A stretch of DNA of 64,000 nt from Mesorhizobium comanense (GTDB lineage Bacteria > Pseudomonadota > Alphaproteobacteria > Rhizobiales > Rhizobiaceae), in assembly GCF_005503535.1 (NCBI RefSeq), contig NZ_SCNN01000020.1, positions 1 through 64,000 on the forward strand. Direction: 5' to 3'. The translations under genes and the position numbers were made by a program. The notes beneath the pieces were generated by a model that saw only the letters and a list, made by a program, of their open reading frames with translations, searched no databases and was not told the origin of the DNA. The first letter of the stretch is position 1. Each line of letters begins with the position of its first letter. Below are positions 25,350 through 35,139 of the stretch, piece by piece.

Positions 25350-26510
25350 ATGACACCTGCCAACCCGACAGCACTGCGTTACGCCTTCGCCGGCATGGTC
25401 GCCATGGCCGTGGCGATGGGGATCGGCCGTTTCGTCTATACGCCTATCCTGCCGGGCATGATGCAGGAACTGCATCTGTCGCCGGCCAATGCCGGGTGGA
25501 TCGCGTCGGCCAACTATCTCGGCTACCTCGTCGGCGCACTGGTCGCGGCGGGCGGCTGGGCGCACAGGCGCGAACGCCTGCTGATGCTGGCCGGTCTCGG
25601 CGCCAGCACCCTGCTTGCCGCGCTGATGGGACTGTCCGACACCATGGCCGCTTTCCTCGTCATCCGCTTCCTGGCGGGGCTGGCGAGCGCCTTCGTCATG
25701 GTGTTCATGGCCAGCATCGTCTTCAGTCACATCGCCGCCGCCGGCCGTGGCGACCTCCAGGCCTGGCATTTTGGTGGCGTCGGCCTCGGTATTGCGATCT
25801 CCGCGGCGATGATGGCGGTCCTGGTCAGCGAGCACGCCGGCTGGGCGCAGGGCTGGTTGTGGTCGGCGGCGATTTCGGCCTGCGGCTTCATCATCGTCGC
25901 CTTGTTGGTCAACGAAGGGCCGATCGCCAATGACGAGGCCGCGCGCGAGCCGGCGCTGCCGAAAGACCGCTCGCTGATGAAGGTCATCATTGGCTACGGC
26001 CTGTTCGGTTTCGGCTACGTGGTGACGGCGACATTCCTGGTCGCCATTGTCCGGCAGGGCGGCGGCAGCCGCGTCTTCGAGGCCATGGTATGGATGGTCG
26101 CCGGTCTTGCCGGTTTCCCCTCGACATGGGCGTGGCAGAAGATCGCCGCAGGCATCGGTCTCTACGCCGCCTACGCGCTGGCATGCTTCATCGAAGTGAT
26201 CGGCGTTACCGCCAGCGTGGCGCTTGGCGGATATTCGGGGCCGCTGCTTGGCGGCCTGCTGCTCGGCGGCACCTTCATCGCCATCACCGCACTTGGCCTG
26301 CAGGCCGCGCGGCAGCAGGCGCCAAAGGCGCCGCGCCGCATCTTTGCCTTGATGACGGCCTCCTTCGGCCTCGGCCAGATCATCGGCCCGATCGCCGCCG
26401 GACTGCTCGCCCAGGCGTCGGGCGATTTCTTCCTCGCCTCGATCGTCGCCGCGGCCATGCTGGTCCTCTCCGGCCTCATCATATGGTCGGCCGTGCCAAA
26501 ATCGCCATGA
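25350..26510 (+). CDS. MFS transporter, YbfB/YjiJ type
   Basis: 386-residue major facilitator with about 12 hydrophobic helices and the YbfB/YjiJ opening AMGIGRFVYTPILPGM. A cytoplasmic loop near the middle carries NEGPIANDEAARE. I placed the start at the ATG 25350 because the helices begin a few residues later. No ribosome-binding site is visible, and a GTGCAC palindrome occupies the leader. The substrate is unknown. Confidence 0.87.
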   Translation: MTPANPTALRYAFAGMVAMAVAMGIGRFVYTPILPGMMQELHLSPANAGWIASANYLGYLVGALVAAGGWAHRRERLLMLAGLGASTLLAALMGLSDTMAAFLVIRFLAGLASAFVMVFMASIVFSHIAAAGRGDLQAWHFGGVGLGIAISAAMMAVLVSEHAGWAQGWLWSAAISACGFIIVALLVNEGPIANDEAAREPALPKDRSLMKVIIGYGLFGFGYVVTATFLVAIVRQGGGSRVFEAMVWMVAGLAGFPSTWAWQKIAAGIGLYAAYALACFIEVIGVTASVALGGYSGPLLGGLLLGGTFIAITALGLQAARQQAPKAPRRIFALMTASFGLGQIIGPIAAGLLAQASGDFFLASIVAAAMLVLSGLIIWSAVPKSP

Positions 26511-26624
26511 TTTGTGGTCTTGCTCGGCATCGGGCATCGGGCAGGCATTTTCTTTCCCCCTAATGTGTGACTTTATGCCCGCTGAACCCAGCTGATTTGC
26601 GCACAGATCGAGGAATTCGCCACA

Positions 26625-27887
26625 GTGTTCGTATCCTTCTTCCCGCAGCCGAAGCTGTTTTTCACCTCGGCCGCCCTATGGAGCCTTGCGGGTATTCTTT
26701 TCTGGTTCTTCGGCGGTCAGGAACTGGGCGCGCATGTTGGTTTCCCCCTTGCGGCGGCCGGCGCGCCACCTATCCTCGGCATTCCCATTTTTTGGTCGCC
26801 GCCCTTCCTCTGGTTCTATATCTACTTTGCGGTGATGCTGGCCGCTTTCTACCTATTTTGGCGGTTCTACGCGCCGCATCCCTGGCAGAACTGGTCCATC
26901 CTGGTTTCCGCCTTCATTTTGTTTTCGACTTATATCAGCGTTCAGCTCAACGTCGCGTTGAACACTTGGCGTGGGCCGTTTTTCGACCTTTTCCAGAAGG
27001 CGTTAACCACCCCGGGCGCGGTGTCAGCCTCGGAGCTCTACAGCCTGTTCTGGATCTACGCCCTCATCGGTTTCATGTTCATATCGCTTTATGTCGTCAC
27101 GCGTTTCATCGTCAGCCATTACATCTTCCGCTGGCGCACCGCGATGAACGAATTCTATGTCCAGAACTGGTCCAGGCTGCGCCACATCGAAGGCGCCTCG
27201 CAACGTGTTCAGGAAGACACGATGCGTTTCTCCACCACCATGGAATTGCTGGGCGTTGCCTTCGCCGATTCAGTGCTGACGCTGATTGCCTTCCTGCCAG
27301 TGCTCGACGCCTTGTCGACCCACATTACCGAGCTACCTCTGATCGGCTCGATTCCGCATTCGCTGGTGATCGCGGCGTTGCTGTGGTCAGCATTCGGTAC
27401 GCTTCTGCTGGCCGTCGCAGGCATCAAGTTGCCTGGCATGGAGTTCCGCAACCAGCGGGTGGAGGCTGCCTACCGCAAGGAACTCGTCTATGGTGAGGAC
27501 GATACCAACCGGGCCACGCCGCCAACCTTGGCCGAGTTGTTCCAAAATGTGCGGCGGACATATTTCCGGTACTATTTCCACTACGCTTATTTCAACATCT
27601 TCCGGGCTGGCTTCGGACAGGCGGATGCGATCTTTTCCAGCGTCATCCTCATTCCGACCATTGCCGCCGGCAAGATCACTTTGGGCATATGGCAGCAGAT
27701 CAGCACCGCCTTCGGCCAGGTTTCCGATTCGTTTCAATATCTGGTCAACGCTTGGCCTACGATCGTGGAATTGATCTCGATCTACAAACGCCTGCGCGCC
27801 TTCGAGGCGACGCTGCATGGTGAGCCGCTGCCGGACCTCGATCAGCGTTATCTTGCCCGGCAGGCAGCCGCTGAGGATCCGGTCTGA
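26625..27887 (+). CDS. bacA: SbmA/BacA-family peptide transporter
   Basis: 420-residue inner-membrane transporter of the SbmA/BacA family, the normal length. These proteins import peptides and related compounds; in Sinorhizobium BacA is needed for surviving host NCR peptides in nodules. Recognisable segments are SVQLNVALNTWRGPFFDLFQ, IFRWRTAMNEFYVQNW and FRYYFHYAYFNIFRAGFGQ. The GTG start has AGGA about 10 bases upstream. The symbol bacA is used for the family. A SbmA-like paralog with another role cannot be excluded. Confidence 0.88.
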   Translation: MFVSFFPQPKLFFTSAALWSLAGILFWFFGGQELGAHVGFPLAAAGAPPILGIPIFWSPPFLWFYIYFAVMLAAFYLFWRFYAPHPWQNWSILVSAFILFSTYISVQLNVALNTWRGPFFDLFQKALTTPGAVSASELYSLFWIYALIGFMFISLYVVTRFIVSHYIFRWRTAMNEFYVQNWSRLRHIEGASQRVQEDTMRFSTTMELLGVAFADSVLTLIAFLPVLDALSTHITELPLIGSIPHSLVIAALLWSAFGTLLLAVAGIKLPGMEFRNQRVEAAYRKELVYGEDDTNRATPPTLAELFQNVRRTYFRYYFHYAYFNIFRAGFGQADAIFSSVILIPTIAAGKITLGIWQQISTAFGQVSDSFQYLVNAWPTIVELISIYKRLRAFEATLHGEPLPDLDQRYLARQAAAEDPV

Positions 27888-27907
27888 AAAGGATGAGAGT
27901 GGGCGGC

Positions 27908-28915
27908 TCAGCCGCCCACTGTATGTTCGCCGCCCTTGAACCGCTCGACATACTCGCGGAAACTGATGCATTCGACGTCCGGTTTGACGCAGACCTCGCC
28001 GGCAAAGCGCTCCATCGCGTTCCAGTAGGCGCCGTCATTCATCAGCGTGAAGTGGAAGCCGAGCTGCAACGGGGTGCGCTTGCCCTGGTATTGCGCGTCG
28101 AAGGCGGAGCGAAAAGCCTGATAGGTCCGGTCCGCGAACTCGCCCGCCTTGCCTGGCTTCTCGAAGCCGCCAGAATGCCTGACATAGAGATTATAGTCCA
28201 TGGCGATGACCGGCCGCGATTTCGGCCCTTCGGGAATCTGCGGCAGGGAAAAGCGCGCTATGCCGCCGGTGGTCGGCGGCAGCGCAGGACCCTTCGAAAC
28301 GCCGCTGGCATCGAACGCGTAGCCGGCCGCGGGCAAGGCTTCGTAAAGACCCTTGCTGGTCGACAGATAAGGGGCGCGAAAGCCAACCACGGCATGCCGC
28401 GCGAAATCGCGCCAGCCTTTTGGTTCGGGCGTGATGCCGTTGATCGCGTAGGCGTTTTCCAGAATATGCTCGAAGGAGGCGAACTCCTTCAGCCAGTCTG
28501 CCTTGGTCCAGTCCTTGCCGTCGAAATGGCCGCAGGCATGGCTGGCGATGTCATGGCCTTCGGCGGCGGCGAGCCCGATCTGCTCAAGCCGGTCGGCCAC
28601 TTCCTGCCTGGAGGCGGCAAAGCCGATATTCGATTTGCCCGCTGTTTTGCCCGGCGCCGTGTATTCCTTGCGGGTCTCCGGCGACAGCAGGAAGACGCAG
28701 GACAGGAAATAGGTGAAGTGCGCACCGGTGCGTTGCGCCAGCGCCCGGCTGCGCTTCCACTGCGGGATGTCGCGCGCGCTGTCGAACGAGATGATGACGA
28801 CCTGTTTCGGCTTTGCCGTCGACGGCGGCGCGGGCGGATCGGCAAGAGCCGTGCCGGCAGCGGCCGGCAGGGCAAGCGACAGAGCGACAAAGCGGTACAG
28901 ATGGTTTTTCGGCAA
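27908..28915 (-). CDS. Secreted polysaccharide deacetylase-family protein with altered first motif
   Basis: 335 residues with a signal peptide (YRFVALSLALPAAAGTALA), so exported. NodB-type deacetylase motifs 2 and 3 are present: ASHACGH (metal-binding histidines, about residue 130) and GFRAPY (about residue 188). Motif 1, normally TFDDGP, reads ISFDSARDIPQW, so the metal-binding second aspartate is serine. I chose the TTG at 28915 because the signal peptide starts there and GGAG lies 10 bases upstream. Activity on a sugar polymer is plausible but not assured. Confidence 0.78.
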   Translation of the reverse strand: MPKNHLYRFVALSLALPAAAGTALADPPAPPSTAKPKQVVIISFDSARDIPQWKRSRALAQRTGAHFTYFLSCVFLLSPETRKEYTAPGKTAGKSNIGFAASRQEVADRLEQIGLAAAEGHDIASHACGHFDGKDWTKADWLKEFASFEHILENAYAINGITPEPKGWRDFARHAVVGFRAPYLSTSKGLYEALPAAGYAFDASGVSKGPALPPTTGGIARFSLPQIPEGPKSRPVIAMDYNLYVRHSGGFEKPGKAGEFADRTYQAFRSAFDAQYQGKRTPLQLGFHFTLMNDGAYWNAMERFAGEVCVKPDVECISFREYVERFKGGEHTVGG

Positions 28916-29113
28916 ATGGACTGGCTCCGGGCGATCAGGAAGCCGGCTATCGCCCAAATGTGGCGTGGGTGCGATTGCGCTTTTCCTCGGTTTGCCCGGG
29001 GGCAAACATCCGGAATGGGCGATTTTCCAGCCGAACCCCTTCCATGCCGACAAAATTTCGCTAAAACGCGGGCACATGAACCGCCCTGGCTTGGGGCAGG
29101 AATGGTTTGATTG

Positions 29114-29779
29114 ATGTCCGACGATAGTTTCATCCGCGAAGTCAATGACGAGATCCGCCGCGAACAGGCGCAGGCGCTGTGGGACCGTTTCGGTCCGGCG
29201 CTGATCGCCATCGCTGTGCTCGTGGTGCTGGGCACCGCCGCCTTCGTCGGCTACCGTTATTGGGACGAGACGCGCGCCAACCGCTCCGGTGATGCGTTCT
29301 CCCAGGCGCTCAAGCTTGCCAATGACGGCAAGAACGATGAGGCGCTGGCCGCGCTCGACCAGCTGGAGAAGGATGGCTACGGCGCCTATCCGCTGCTTGC
29401 CCGCATGCGTGCCGCGACCGTCAAGGCCAGCAAGGGCGACGTCGCCGCGGCCGTCAAGGATTTCGACGAGGTCGCCGCCGACACCGCCATTCCCCAGGGC
29501 ATTCGCGACATGGCGCGGCTCAGGGCGGCATTGCTGCTCGTCGACCATGGTTCCTTCGCCGACGTTTCCAGCCGCGTCGAGGCGCTGACCTCGGACACCA
29601 ACACGCTGCGTCACACCGCTCGCGAGGCGCTAGGCCTTGCCGCCTGGAAGGAAGGAAAGACCCAGGACGCGCTGAAGCTGTTCGACCAGATTGCCGCCGA
29701 TGACGGCGCCCCGCGCAACACGCGCGAGCGGGCCACCTTGATGTCCGAGCTGATCCGCGGCTCGGGCAACGCGTCTTGA
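29114..29779 (+). CDS. Single-span TPR-like protein (TPR_21/YfgM type)
   Basis: 221-residue membrane-anchored protein: a charged N-terminus, one helix at about residues 26-46 (LIAIAVLVVLGTAAFVGY) and a periplasmic helical-repeat domain. This matches the YfgM/TPR_21 family (ancillary SecYEG/chaperone partner in Escherichia coli). It lies just upstream of der, as yfgM does near der in many bacteria, which supports the assignment. It is followed by der after 3 bases. Confidence 0.85.
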   Translation: MSDDSFIREVNDEIRREQAQALWDRFGPALIAIAVLVVLGTAAFVGYRYWDETRANRSGDAFSQALKLANDGKNDEALAALDQLEKDGYGAYPLLARMRAATVKASKGDVAAAVKDFDEVAADTAIPQGIRDMARLRAALLLVDHGSFADVSSRVEALTSDTNTLRHTAREALGLAAWKEGKTQDALKLFDQIAADDGAPRNTRERATLMSELIRGSGNAS

Positions 29780-29782
29780 GAT

Positions 29783-31210
29783 ATGACCTTCAAAGTCGCC
29801 ATCATCGGCCGGCCTAACGTCGGCAAATCGACTCTTTTCAATCGGCTGGTGGGAAAGAAGCTGGCGCTTGTCGACGACACGCCGGGCGTCACGCGTGATC
29901 GGCGCGTTCATGCCGCCAAGCTTTACGATCTGCATTTCGATGTCATCGATACGGCCGGCTTCGAGGATGCTGGCGCTTCGACGCTCCCTGGCCGCATGCG
30001 GGCGCAGACCGAGATCGCCATCCGCGAGGCGGATCTGATCTTCTTCACCATCGATGCCAAATCCGGCCTGCTGCCGGACGACCGGACTTTCGCCGAAGTG
30101 GTGCGCAAATCCGGCAAGCCGGTGGTGCTGGTCGCCAACAAGGCTGAGGCGCGCGGCGCCCAGGGTGGGATGCTGGAAGCCTGGGAGCTCGGCCTCGGCG
30201 AACCGATCCCGGTCTCGGCCGAACACGGTCAGGGCATGCCCGATCTGCGCGACGCCGTGGTCGAGGCACTCGGCGAGGAACGCGTCTTCGGCGAGGATGA
30301 CGAAGACGACGAGGAGATCGCCTCCGGCGAGGTGCTGATCGGCGAGGATATCGCCGACCCCGACGCCGAGCCGGCCTACGATGACACCAAGCCGATGCGC
30401 ATCGCCGTCGTCGGCCGCCCCAATGCCGGCAAGTCGACGCTGATCAATGCGCTGATCGGCGAGGAGCGGCTGCTGACCGGGCCGGAAGCCGGCATCACCC
30501 GTGATTCGATCTCCGTCGACTGGGACTGGCGCGGCCGTCGGATCAAACTGTTCGATACCGCCGGCATGCGCCGCAAGGCCAGGATCCACGAGAAGCTGGA
30601 AGTGATGTCGGTGCAGGACGGTCTGCGCGCCATCCGCTTCGCCGAAATCGTCATCATCGTTCTCGACGCGACCATTCCCTTCGAGAAGCAGGATCTGCAG
30701 ATCGCCGACCTCATCATCCGCGAAGGTCGGGCGCCGGTGATCGCCTTCAACAAATGGGACCTGATCGACAATCCGCAGGAACTGCTGGCGGAACTGCGCG
30801 AGAAAACCGAGCGGCTGCTGCCGCAGGTGCGCGGCATCCAGGCCGTGCCGGTCTCGGCCGAGACCGGGCGCGGCCTCGACAAATTGATGGATGCGGTACT
30901 GAGAACGCACAAAGTTTGGAACAGCCGGGTCTCGACCGGCAGGCTCAACCGCTGGCTCGAGGCCATCCTTGCCCATCATCCGCCGCCCGCCGTCGCGGGG
31001 CGCCGGCTGAAGGTCAAATATGTCACCCAGGCCAAGACACGGCCGCCGGGCTTCGTGGTGCAGTGTTCGCGCCCCGAAGCGATGCCGCAGAGCTACGTCC
31101 GCTATCTCTCCAACAGCTTGCGCGAAGCCTTCGATCTGCCAGGTGTGCCGATCCGCATCGCCTTGCGGACCTCGGACAATCCGTTCGCCGGCCGGGCGAA
31201 GAAGCGCTAG
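29783..31210 (+). CDS. der: Ribosome-assembly GTPase Der (EngA)
   Basis: 475-residue essential GTPase with two tandem G domains, needed for 50S subunit maturation. The first P-loop GRPNVGKSTLFNR is at about residue 8 and the second GRPNAGKSTLINAL at about residue 210. Each is followed by DTPGVTRD/EAGITRD and switch motifs (DTAGFED, DTAGMRR) and NKxD-type motifs (NKAE, NKWD). A C-terminal KH-like domain ends the protein. The acidic linker between the G domains (EDDEDDEEIASGE) is long, as usual in alphaproteobacteria. Confidence 0.97.
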   Translation: MTFKVAIIGRPNVGKSTLFNRLVGKKLALVDDTPGVTRDRRVHAAKLYDLHFDVIDTAGFEDAGASTLPGRMRAQTEIAIREADLIFFTIDAKSGLLPDDRTFAEVVRKSGKPVVLVANKAEARGAQGGMLEAWELGLGEPIPVSAEHGQGMPDLRDAVVEALGEERVFGEDDEDDEEIASGEVLIGEDIADPDAEPAYDDTKPMRIAVVGRPNAGKSTLINALIGEERLLTGPEAGITRDSISVDWDWRGRRIKLFDTAGMRRKARIHEKLEVMSVQDGLRAIRFAEIVIIVLDATIPFEKQDLQIADLIIREGRAPVIAFNKWDLIDNPQELLAELREKTERLLPQVRGIQAVPVSAETGRGLDKLMDAVLRTHKVWNSRVSTGRLNRWLEAILAHHPPPAVAGRRLKVKYVTQAKTRPPGFVVQCSRPEAMPQSYVRYLSNSLREAFDLPGVPIRIALRTSDNPFAGRAKKR

Positions 31211-31216
31211 GCCAGG

Positions 31217-32134
31217 TCAAGCGACGTTCCGCAGCCGGCCCTGCGTCGTCCCATCGGGCAACACGTCCCGCACCGCCTCCAGCAGAATCTCGGCCAGCCG
31301 CGCCGCGACCGGATCGAGCTCGGCGTCCTTCTGATGCAGGTGCAGTGCCATTTTCGGCAGTGCCGGCAGGCCGAGCTGTCCAGGCGCGAGCGCCCTGACA
31401 TTGGCCGGCAGGCCGATATCGGTGCGGATCGTCAGGCCGAGGCCGGCCGCGACCGCCGCCCATATGCCGCCGAGGCTGGGGCTGGAGAATGCCATGCGCC
31501 AGGCAAGCCCGGCGCGATCCAGCGTCTCGGTCGCCACGGTGCGCAGCAGGCAGGGGGCTTCGAACACCACCAGCGGCAGCGCCTCCCCATGGAGGTGGCC
31601 CGCTTCCATCGGCTTCGCCGGGCCTATCCAGCGTGACTGCACGTCGCCGACATGCCGGCTGTAAGGCAGCGTCTTGCCGTCGTGCCAGGCGAGCGCCATG
31701 TCGAGGCCGCCGGAGAGAACACGCTCGGCGAGCTCATGGCTGCGGCCTATGCGGGCTTCGATCCGCACCTTGGGATGGGCGCGGGCAAAGCGCCCGAGCA
31801 CGTCAGGCAGCACCGCCTCGCCGAAATCCTCCTGCAGGCCGAGCCGCACCCAGCCTTCCAGCTCCACGTCGCGAATGGCCGAGGCCGCCTCGTCATTGAG
31901 TTCGATCAGCCGGCGCGCATAGCCCAGCATCGTCTCGCCGGCCTCGGTCAGCGCCAGACCGCGCCCCGCCTTGCGGAAGATTGGCGTATCCGCCTGCTCC
32001 TCCAGCTTCTTCAACTGGGCGCTGACGGCCGAGGTCGAGCGGCCGAGCCGTTCGGCTGCCCTGGCGAAGCTGCCGAGTTCCATCCCGGTGATGAATGTTC
32101 TGAGGACGTCGAGGTCGAATGTGACGCGTCTCAT
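31217..32134 (-). CDS. LysR-family regulator divergent from MFS gene
   Basis: 305-residue LysR-type regulator with an N-terminal helix-turn-helix (FARAAERLGRSTSAVSAQLK, about residues 23-42) and a substrate-binding domain. It is divergent from the MFS gene at 32251, and an ATCA-N7-TGAT box (T-N11-A type) lies between them, so it likely controls that transporter. It ends 6 bases from the end of der on the opposite strand. Confidence 0.9.
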   Translation of the reverse strand: MRRVTFDLDVLRTFITGMELGSFARAAERLGRSTSAVSAQLKKLEEQADTPIFRKAGRGLALTEAGETMLGYARRLIELNDEAASAIRDVELEGWVRLGLQEDFGEAVLPDVLGRFARAHPKVRIEARIGRSHELAERVLSGGLDMALAWHDGKTLPYSRHVGDVQSRWIGPAKPMEAGHLHGEALPLVVFEAPCLLRTVATETLDRAGLAWRMAFSSPSLGGIWAAVAAGLGLTIRTDIGLPANVRALAPGQLGLPALPKMALHLHQKDAELDPVAARLAEILLEAVRDVLPDGTTQGRLRNVA

Positions 32135-32149
32135 GAGATTGTCCCTATT

Positions 32150-32164
32150 ATCAGGATTATTGAT
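32150..32164. promoter_or_regulatory. LysR-type box ATCA-N7-TGAT
   Basis: 15-base dyad containing the T-N11-A core of LysR-type recognition sites, 16 bases before the LysR start and 87 bases before the divergent MFS start. Confidence 0.5.
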
Positions 32165-32250
32165 CCGAAAAATCCCGATTTTATGGATGAACCTATGGCG
32201 CTACATCAATCCCGTCAAGGCCGGTCGACCGGCGTCACGGGAAGGGAATC

Positions 32251-33552
32251 ATGTCTGCCATAGTCACGCGTAACGATTGCCAAACTTCCGGGCAGGGCGC
32301 GGCTGCCACTGCTCATGGCCCTGTCTTCGGGCGTAACCACCGTTGGAAAGTGCTGGGCATCGGTGTTGCCGCCAATGCCGGTTTCTCCGCGACCTTCTCC
32401 GGCATACCGGCAACCGCCGTCGTGCTCAGGCAGGGGTATCAACTCACCAATGCCCAGCTCGGCATGGCGCTGGGTCTTCTGGGGCTGGGCGTGGCGCTCA
32501 GCGAACTGCCCTGGGGCCTGCTGACCGACCGCTGGGGCGACCGCCGCGTGCTGTTGATCGGGCTCGGCGCTACCGCTGCCTGGCTGCTCGCCATGGCGAT
32601 GTTCGTGGTGCCGACAAGGTCGGCCATTCCGGGCGTCACGCTGCTGTCGGCCAGCCTGCTGCTCACCGGCCTGCTCGGCGGCAGCGTAAACGGGTCGAGC
32701 GGCCGCGCCATCATGGCCTGGTTCCGGGACAGCGAACGCGGCTTTGCCATGAGCATCAGGCAGACCGCCGTGCCGCTCGGCGGTGGCCTCGGCGCGCTCG
32801 TCCTGCCTTCACTCGCGCTTGCATTCGGCTTTGCCGCGGTGTTCGGCCTGCTGGCTGGCGCTTCCGCTCTCTCCGCTCTGTTTGCCTGGCGGTGGCTGCA
32901 CGAGCCGCCGATGGGGGAGGGACATTCCGTTTCGGCGGCCGTCTCGGGACGGCCGCCGCTGCGCAACATGGAGGTCTGGCGCATATCGGGCGCCATCGGC
33001 CTGCTCTGCTTTCCGCAGGTCGCCGTGCTCACCTTCGCATCGGTGTTCCTGCATGACTTCGCCGGACTGGGCACGGCGACGATCAGCGCCAGCCTCGCCG
33101 CCGTGCAGGTCGGCGCCATGGTCATGCGCGTCTGGAGCGGCCGCTTCACCGATCGCCATGGCAACCGCCGCCAGTTTCTGCGCCTGTGCAGTGGGCTGAG
33201 CGCATTGGCCTTCGGTCTGCTCTGGCTGCTTGTGCTGGCCGGTCCGGCGGTCTCCGGCGGCCAGTCTTTCACGGGAGCAATCTTTCCCGTCGTGCTGCCG
33301 GTCGTCCTGATCGTCGCGGGCATCTGCGTTTCGGCCTGGCATGGCGTTGCCTATACCGAACTCGCCACACTGGCCGGCGCCGGCCATGTCGGCACCGCGC
33401 TCAGCCTCGCCAACAGCTTCGTATTTGTCGGCTTTTTCCTGGTGCCGGTGGCGATTCCCGGGCTCTTGCATTTGTGGTCCTGGCCAGGCGTCTGGCTGTC
33501 GGCCGCCATCTGCGCGCTGGCCGCCCGGCCGATCTTTCTGGCGCCGGCGTGA
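32251..33552 (+). CDS. MFS transporter
   Basis: 433-residue major facilitator with about 12 helices. The family loop motif is WGLLTDRWGDRRVLLIG (about residues 88-104), and VWSGRFTDRHGNRR is the repeat in the second half. GGGAAGGGAATC precedes the ATG. It probably exports or imports a small organic molecule under control of the divergent LysR protein; the substrate is unknown. Confidence 0.88.
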   Translation: MSAIVTRNDCQTSGQGAAATAHGPVFGRNHRWKVLGIGVAANAGFSATFSGIPATAVVLRQGYQLTNAQLGMALGLLGLGVALSELPWGLLTDRWGDRRVLLIGLGATAAWLLAMAMFVVPTRSAIPGVTLLSASLLLTGLLGGSVNGSSGRAIMAWFRDSERGFAMSIRQTAVPLGGGLGALVLPSLALAFGFAAVFGLLAGASALSALFAWRWLHEPPMGEGHSVSAAVSGRPPLRNMEVWRISGAIGLLCFPQVAVLTFASVFLHDFAGLGTATISASLAAVQVGAMVMRVWSGRFTDRHGNRRQFLRLCSGLSALAFGLLWLLVLAGPAVSGGQSFTGAIFPVVLPVVLIVAGICVSAWHGVAYTELATLAGAGHVGTALSLANSFVFVGFFLVPVAIPGLLHLWSWPGVWLSAAICALAARPIFLAPA

Positions 33553-33698
33553 CTGCCGTTGCCGTCGAAATCGCCCACCCCGGAAATCGCGACCATGAGC
33601 CGACTGAGAAAACCCGACCGGTTCCGTTAACGTCCCATCAAGGTTAATGCATCATTTTGCTCTCCAGTGGGGTCAGTAGCGTTCCTGGAGAGAGTTCC

Positions 33699-34883
33699 GT
33701 GCATCGACGCGTGTTGAAGCGGCTTGTCGCCGCCGCCGGTGAGAAGAAACGCAATTTTGTGTCTCCGTTCATCATCGGCCTCGGCATCTGGATCGGGTTT
33801 CCGACCGTCGCCGCATACCAGGACATGACAAGCCTTGTTTCCGGCCTGGAAGCGCCGACCGCACGCTGGAATTCCTATGTCGAGAAATCCGTTGCCGGCT
33901 CGGTCCACGCTGCCGAGATGCCGTTCGTCGATTCCGACACCACCGGTTCGCTCTCGGGCTCCGGCGTCAGGCTTCCCGGCATCGGCGCCGTGTCGTTCCG
34001 CGGCAAGGGCGGCAAGGCCAACGCCACGCCGGACGAGGACCGGATCGTACGCGCCGACAAGAAGGGCCGCATCGTTCAGGTATCTCCGGTCGCTCCGCCG
34101 AAGAACTTCAATGCCGGGTCGATCTTCGAGCGGACCTCGTCCCTGATGCGGCCGAGCATGGACGGCGAACTGAAGATGGCCTTCGCCAAGCCGCAGATCA
34201 AAGGCAAGGAAATCCAGATCGCCTCGGCATTCCATGCGCGCGAGGACAAGAAGCCGGATCCCGGCGTGCCGGCAATGCTCGCCTCGCTGGTCAACAACGA
34301 CCATCCGGATGTTCTGGCTACGGCCTACGCGCAATCCGCGCCCGACTATGCCAAGGCCTCGCCCTTCGAAGTCCTGCTCCAGGACGAGCAACCCAACAGC
34401 GGCCGCTTCATTCCGCCGATGGCCAAGGGCGACCATTGGTGGATCCAGAATCCGCTGCCGGAAAGTGTCTTCTCCAAGAAGGAACAGGCATGCCTGGCCA
34501 ACGGCATCTACTTCGAGGCGAGGAGCGAATCCGTGCGCGGCCAGGCAGCCGTCGCCCAGGTCATCCTCAACCGCGTTCGCAATCCGGCCTATCCTAATTC
34601 GATCTGCGGCGTCGTCTACCAGAACGACAGCTGGTTCAACCGCTGCCAGTTCTCGTTCGCCTGCGACGGCCGGAAGAAGCGCATCGACAGCCCGGTCGCC
34701 TACAAGACCGCGCAGGACATCGCCATGGCGGTCACGGCCGGCAAGATCTTCATTCCGGAGGTCGGATCCTCGACCCATTACTACGCCCAGTACGTCCATC
34801 CAGGCTGGGCGCGCACGATGCAGAAGATGACCAAGATCGGTCTGCATATCTTCTACCGCACCTATGGCGGCGGCTGGAGCTGA
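33699..34883 (+). CDS. SleB-type cell-wall hydrolase, membrane-anchored
   Basis: 394-residue protein: a basic N-terminus and a single hydrophobic span at about residues 24-42 (VSPFIIGLGIWIGFPTVAAY), a long low-complexity periplasmic linker, then a C-terminal SleB-type (Hydrolase_2) domain from about residue 265 with NGIYFEARSESVRGQAAVAQ and CQFSFACDG. The domain cleaves peptidoglycan, or acts as a lytic transglycosylase, in spore and vegetative relatives. The GTG at 33699 is preferred because GGAGAG lies 6-11 bases before it and the anchor begins soon after. Confidence 0.88.
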   Translation: MHRRVLKRLVAAAGEKKRNFVSPFIIGLGIWIGFPTVAAYQDMTSLVSGLEAPTARWNSYVEKSVAGSVHAAEMPFVDSDTTGSLSGSGVRLPGIGAVSFRGKGGKANATPDEDRIVRADKKGRIVQVSPVAPPKNFNAGSIFERTSSLMRPSMDGELKMAFAKPQIKGKEIQIASAFHAREDKKPDPGVPAMLASLVNNDHPDVLATAYAQSAPDYAKASPFEVLLQDEQPNSGRFIPPMAKGDHWWIQNPLPESVFSKKEQACLANGIYFEARSESVRGQAAVAQVILNRVRNPAYPNSICGVVYQNDSWFNRCQFSFACDGRKKRIDSPVAYKTAQDIAMAVTAGKIFIPEVGSSTHYYAQYVHPGWARTMQKMTKIGLHIFYRTYGGGWS

Positions 34884-35053
34884 GGGCCCGTCGGCCGCCG
34901 GTCTTTTCGAGCGCCCGCATGGCCGATCGGCGGGTCATTGCCGGGGGGATTCGCGCGACGCATCCCCATCTGCGCTGCGGGCACGATGTCGCACCTTTAT
35001 AACTATCTGATTTTATTACGCAAAATACATGACAATGAACTTCCGCCCGTGGC

Positions 35054-35082
35054 TTGACGGGCGCAAACCCTCTAACTATGTT
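35054..35082 (+). promoter_or_regulatory. Promoter of the F0 ATP-synthase operon
   Basis: TTGACG (35054-35059), a 17-base spacer and TATGTT (35077-35082), 57 bases before atpI. It is the best sigma-70-type match in the 256-base gap 34884-35139, which holds no other feature I can see. Confidence 0.6.
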
Positions 35083-35139
35083 GCCGGCGACTTTAGAAGC
35101 GGACGGACGGTGACGGTCTGACCGGGCAGGGGGGTTGCG

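Noticed and set aside
33626..33650. CtrA-type TTAA pair upstream of the SleB gene
   Set aside because: The two TTAA elements are 13 bases apart, not 7, so they do not fit the CtrA site.
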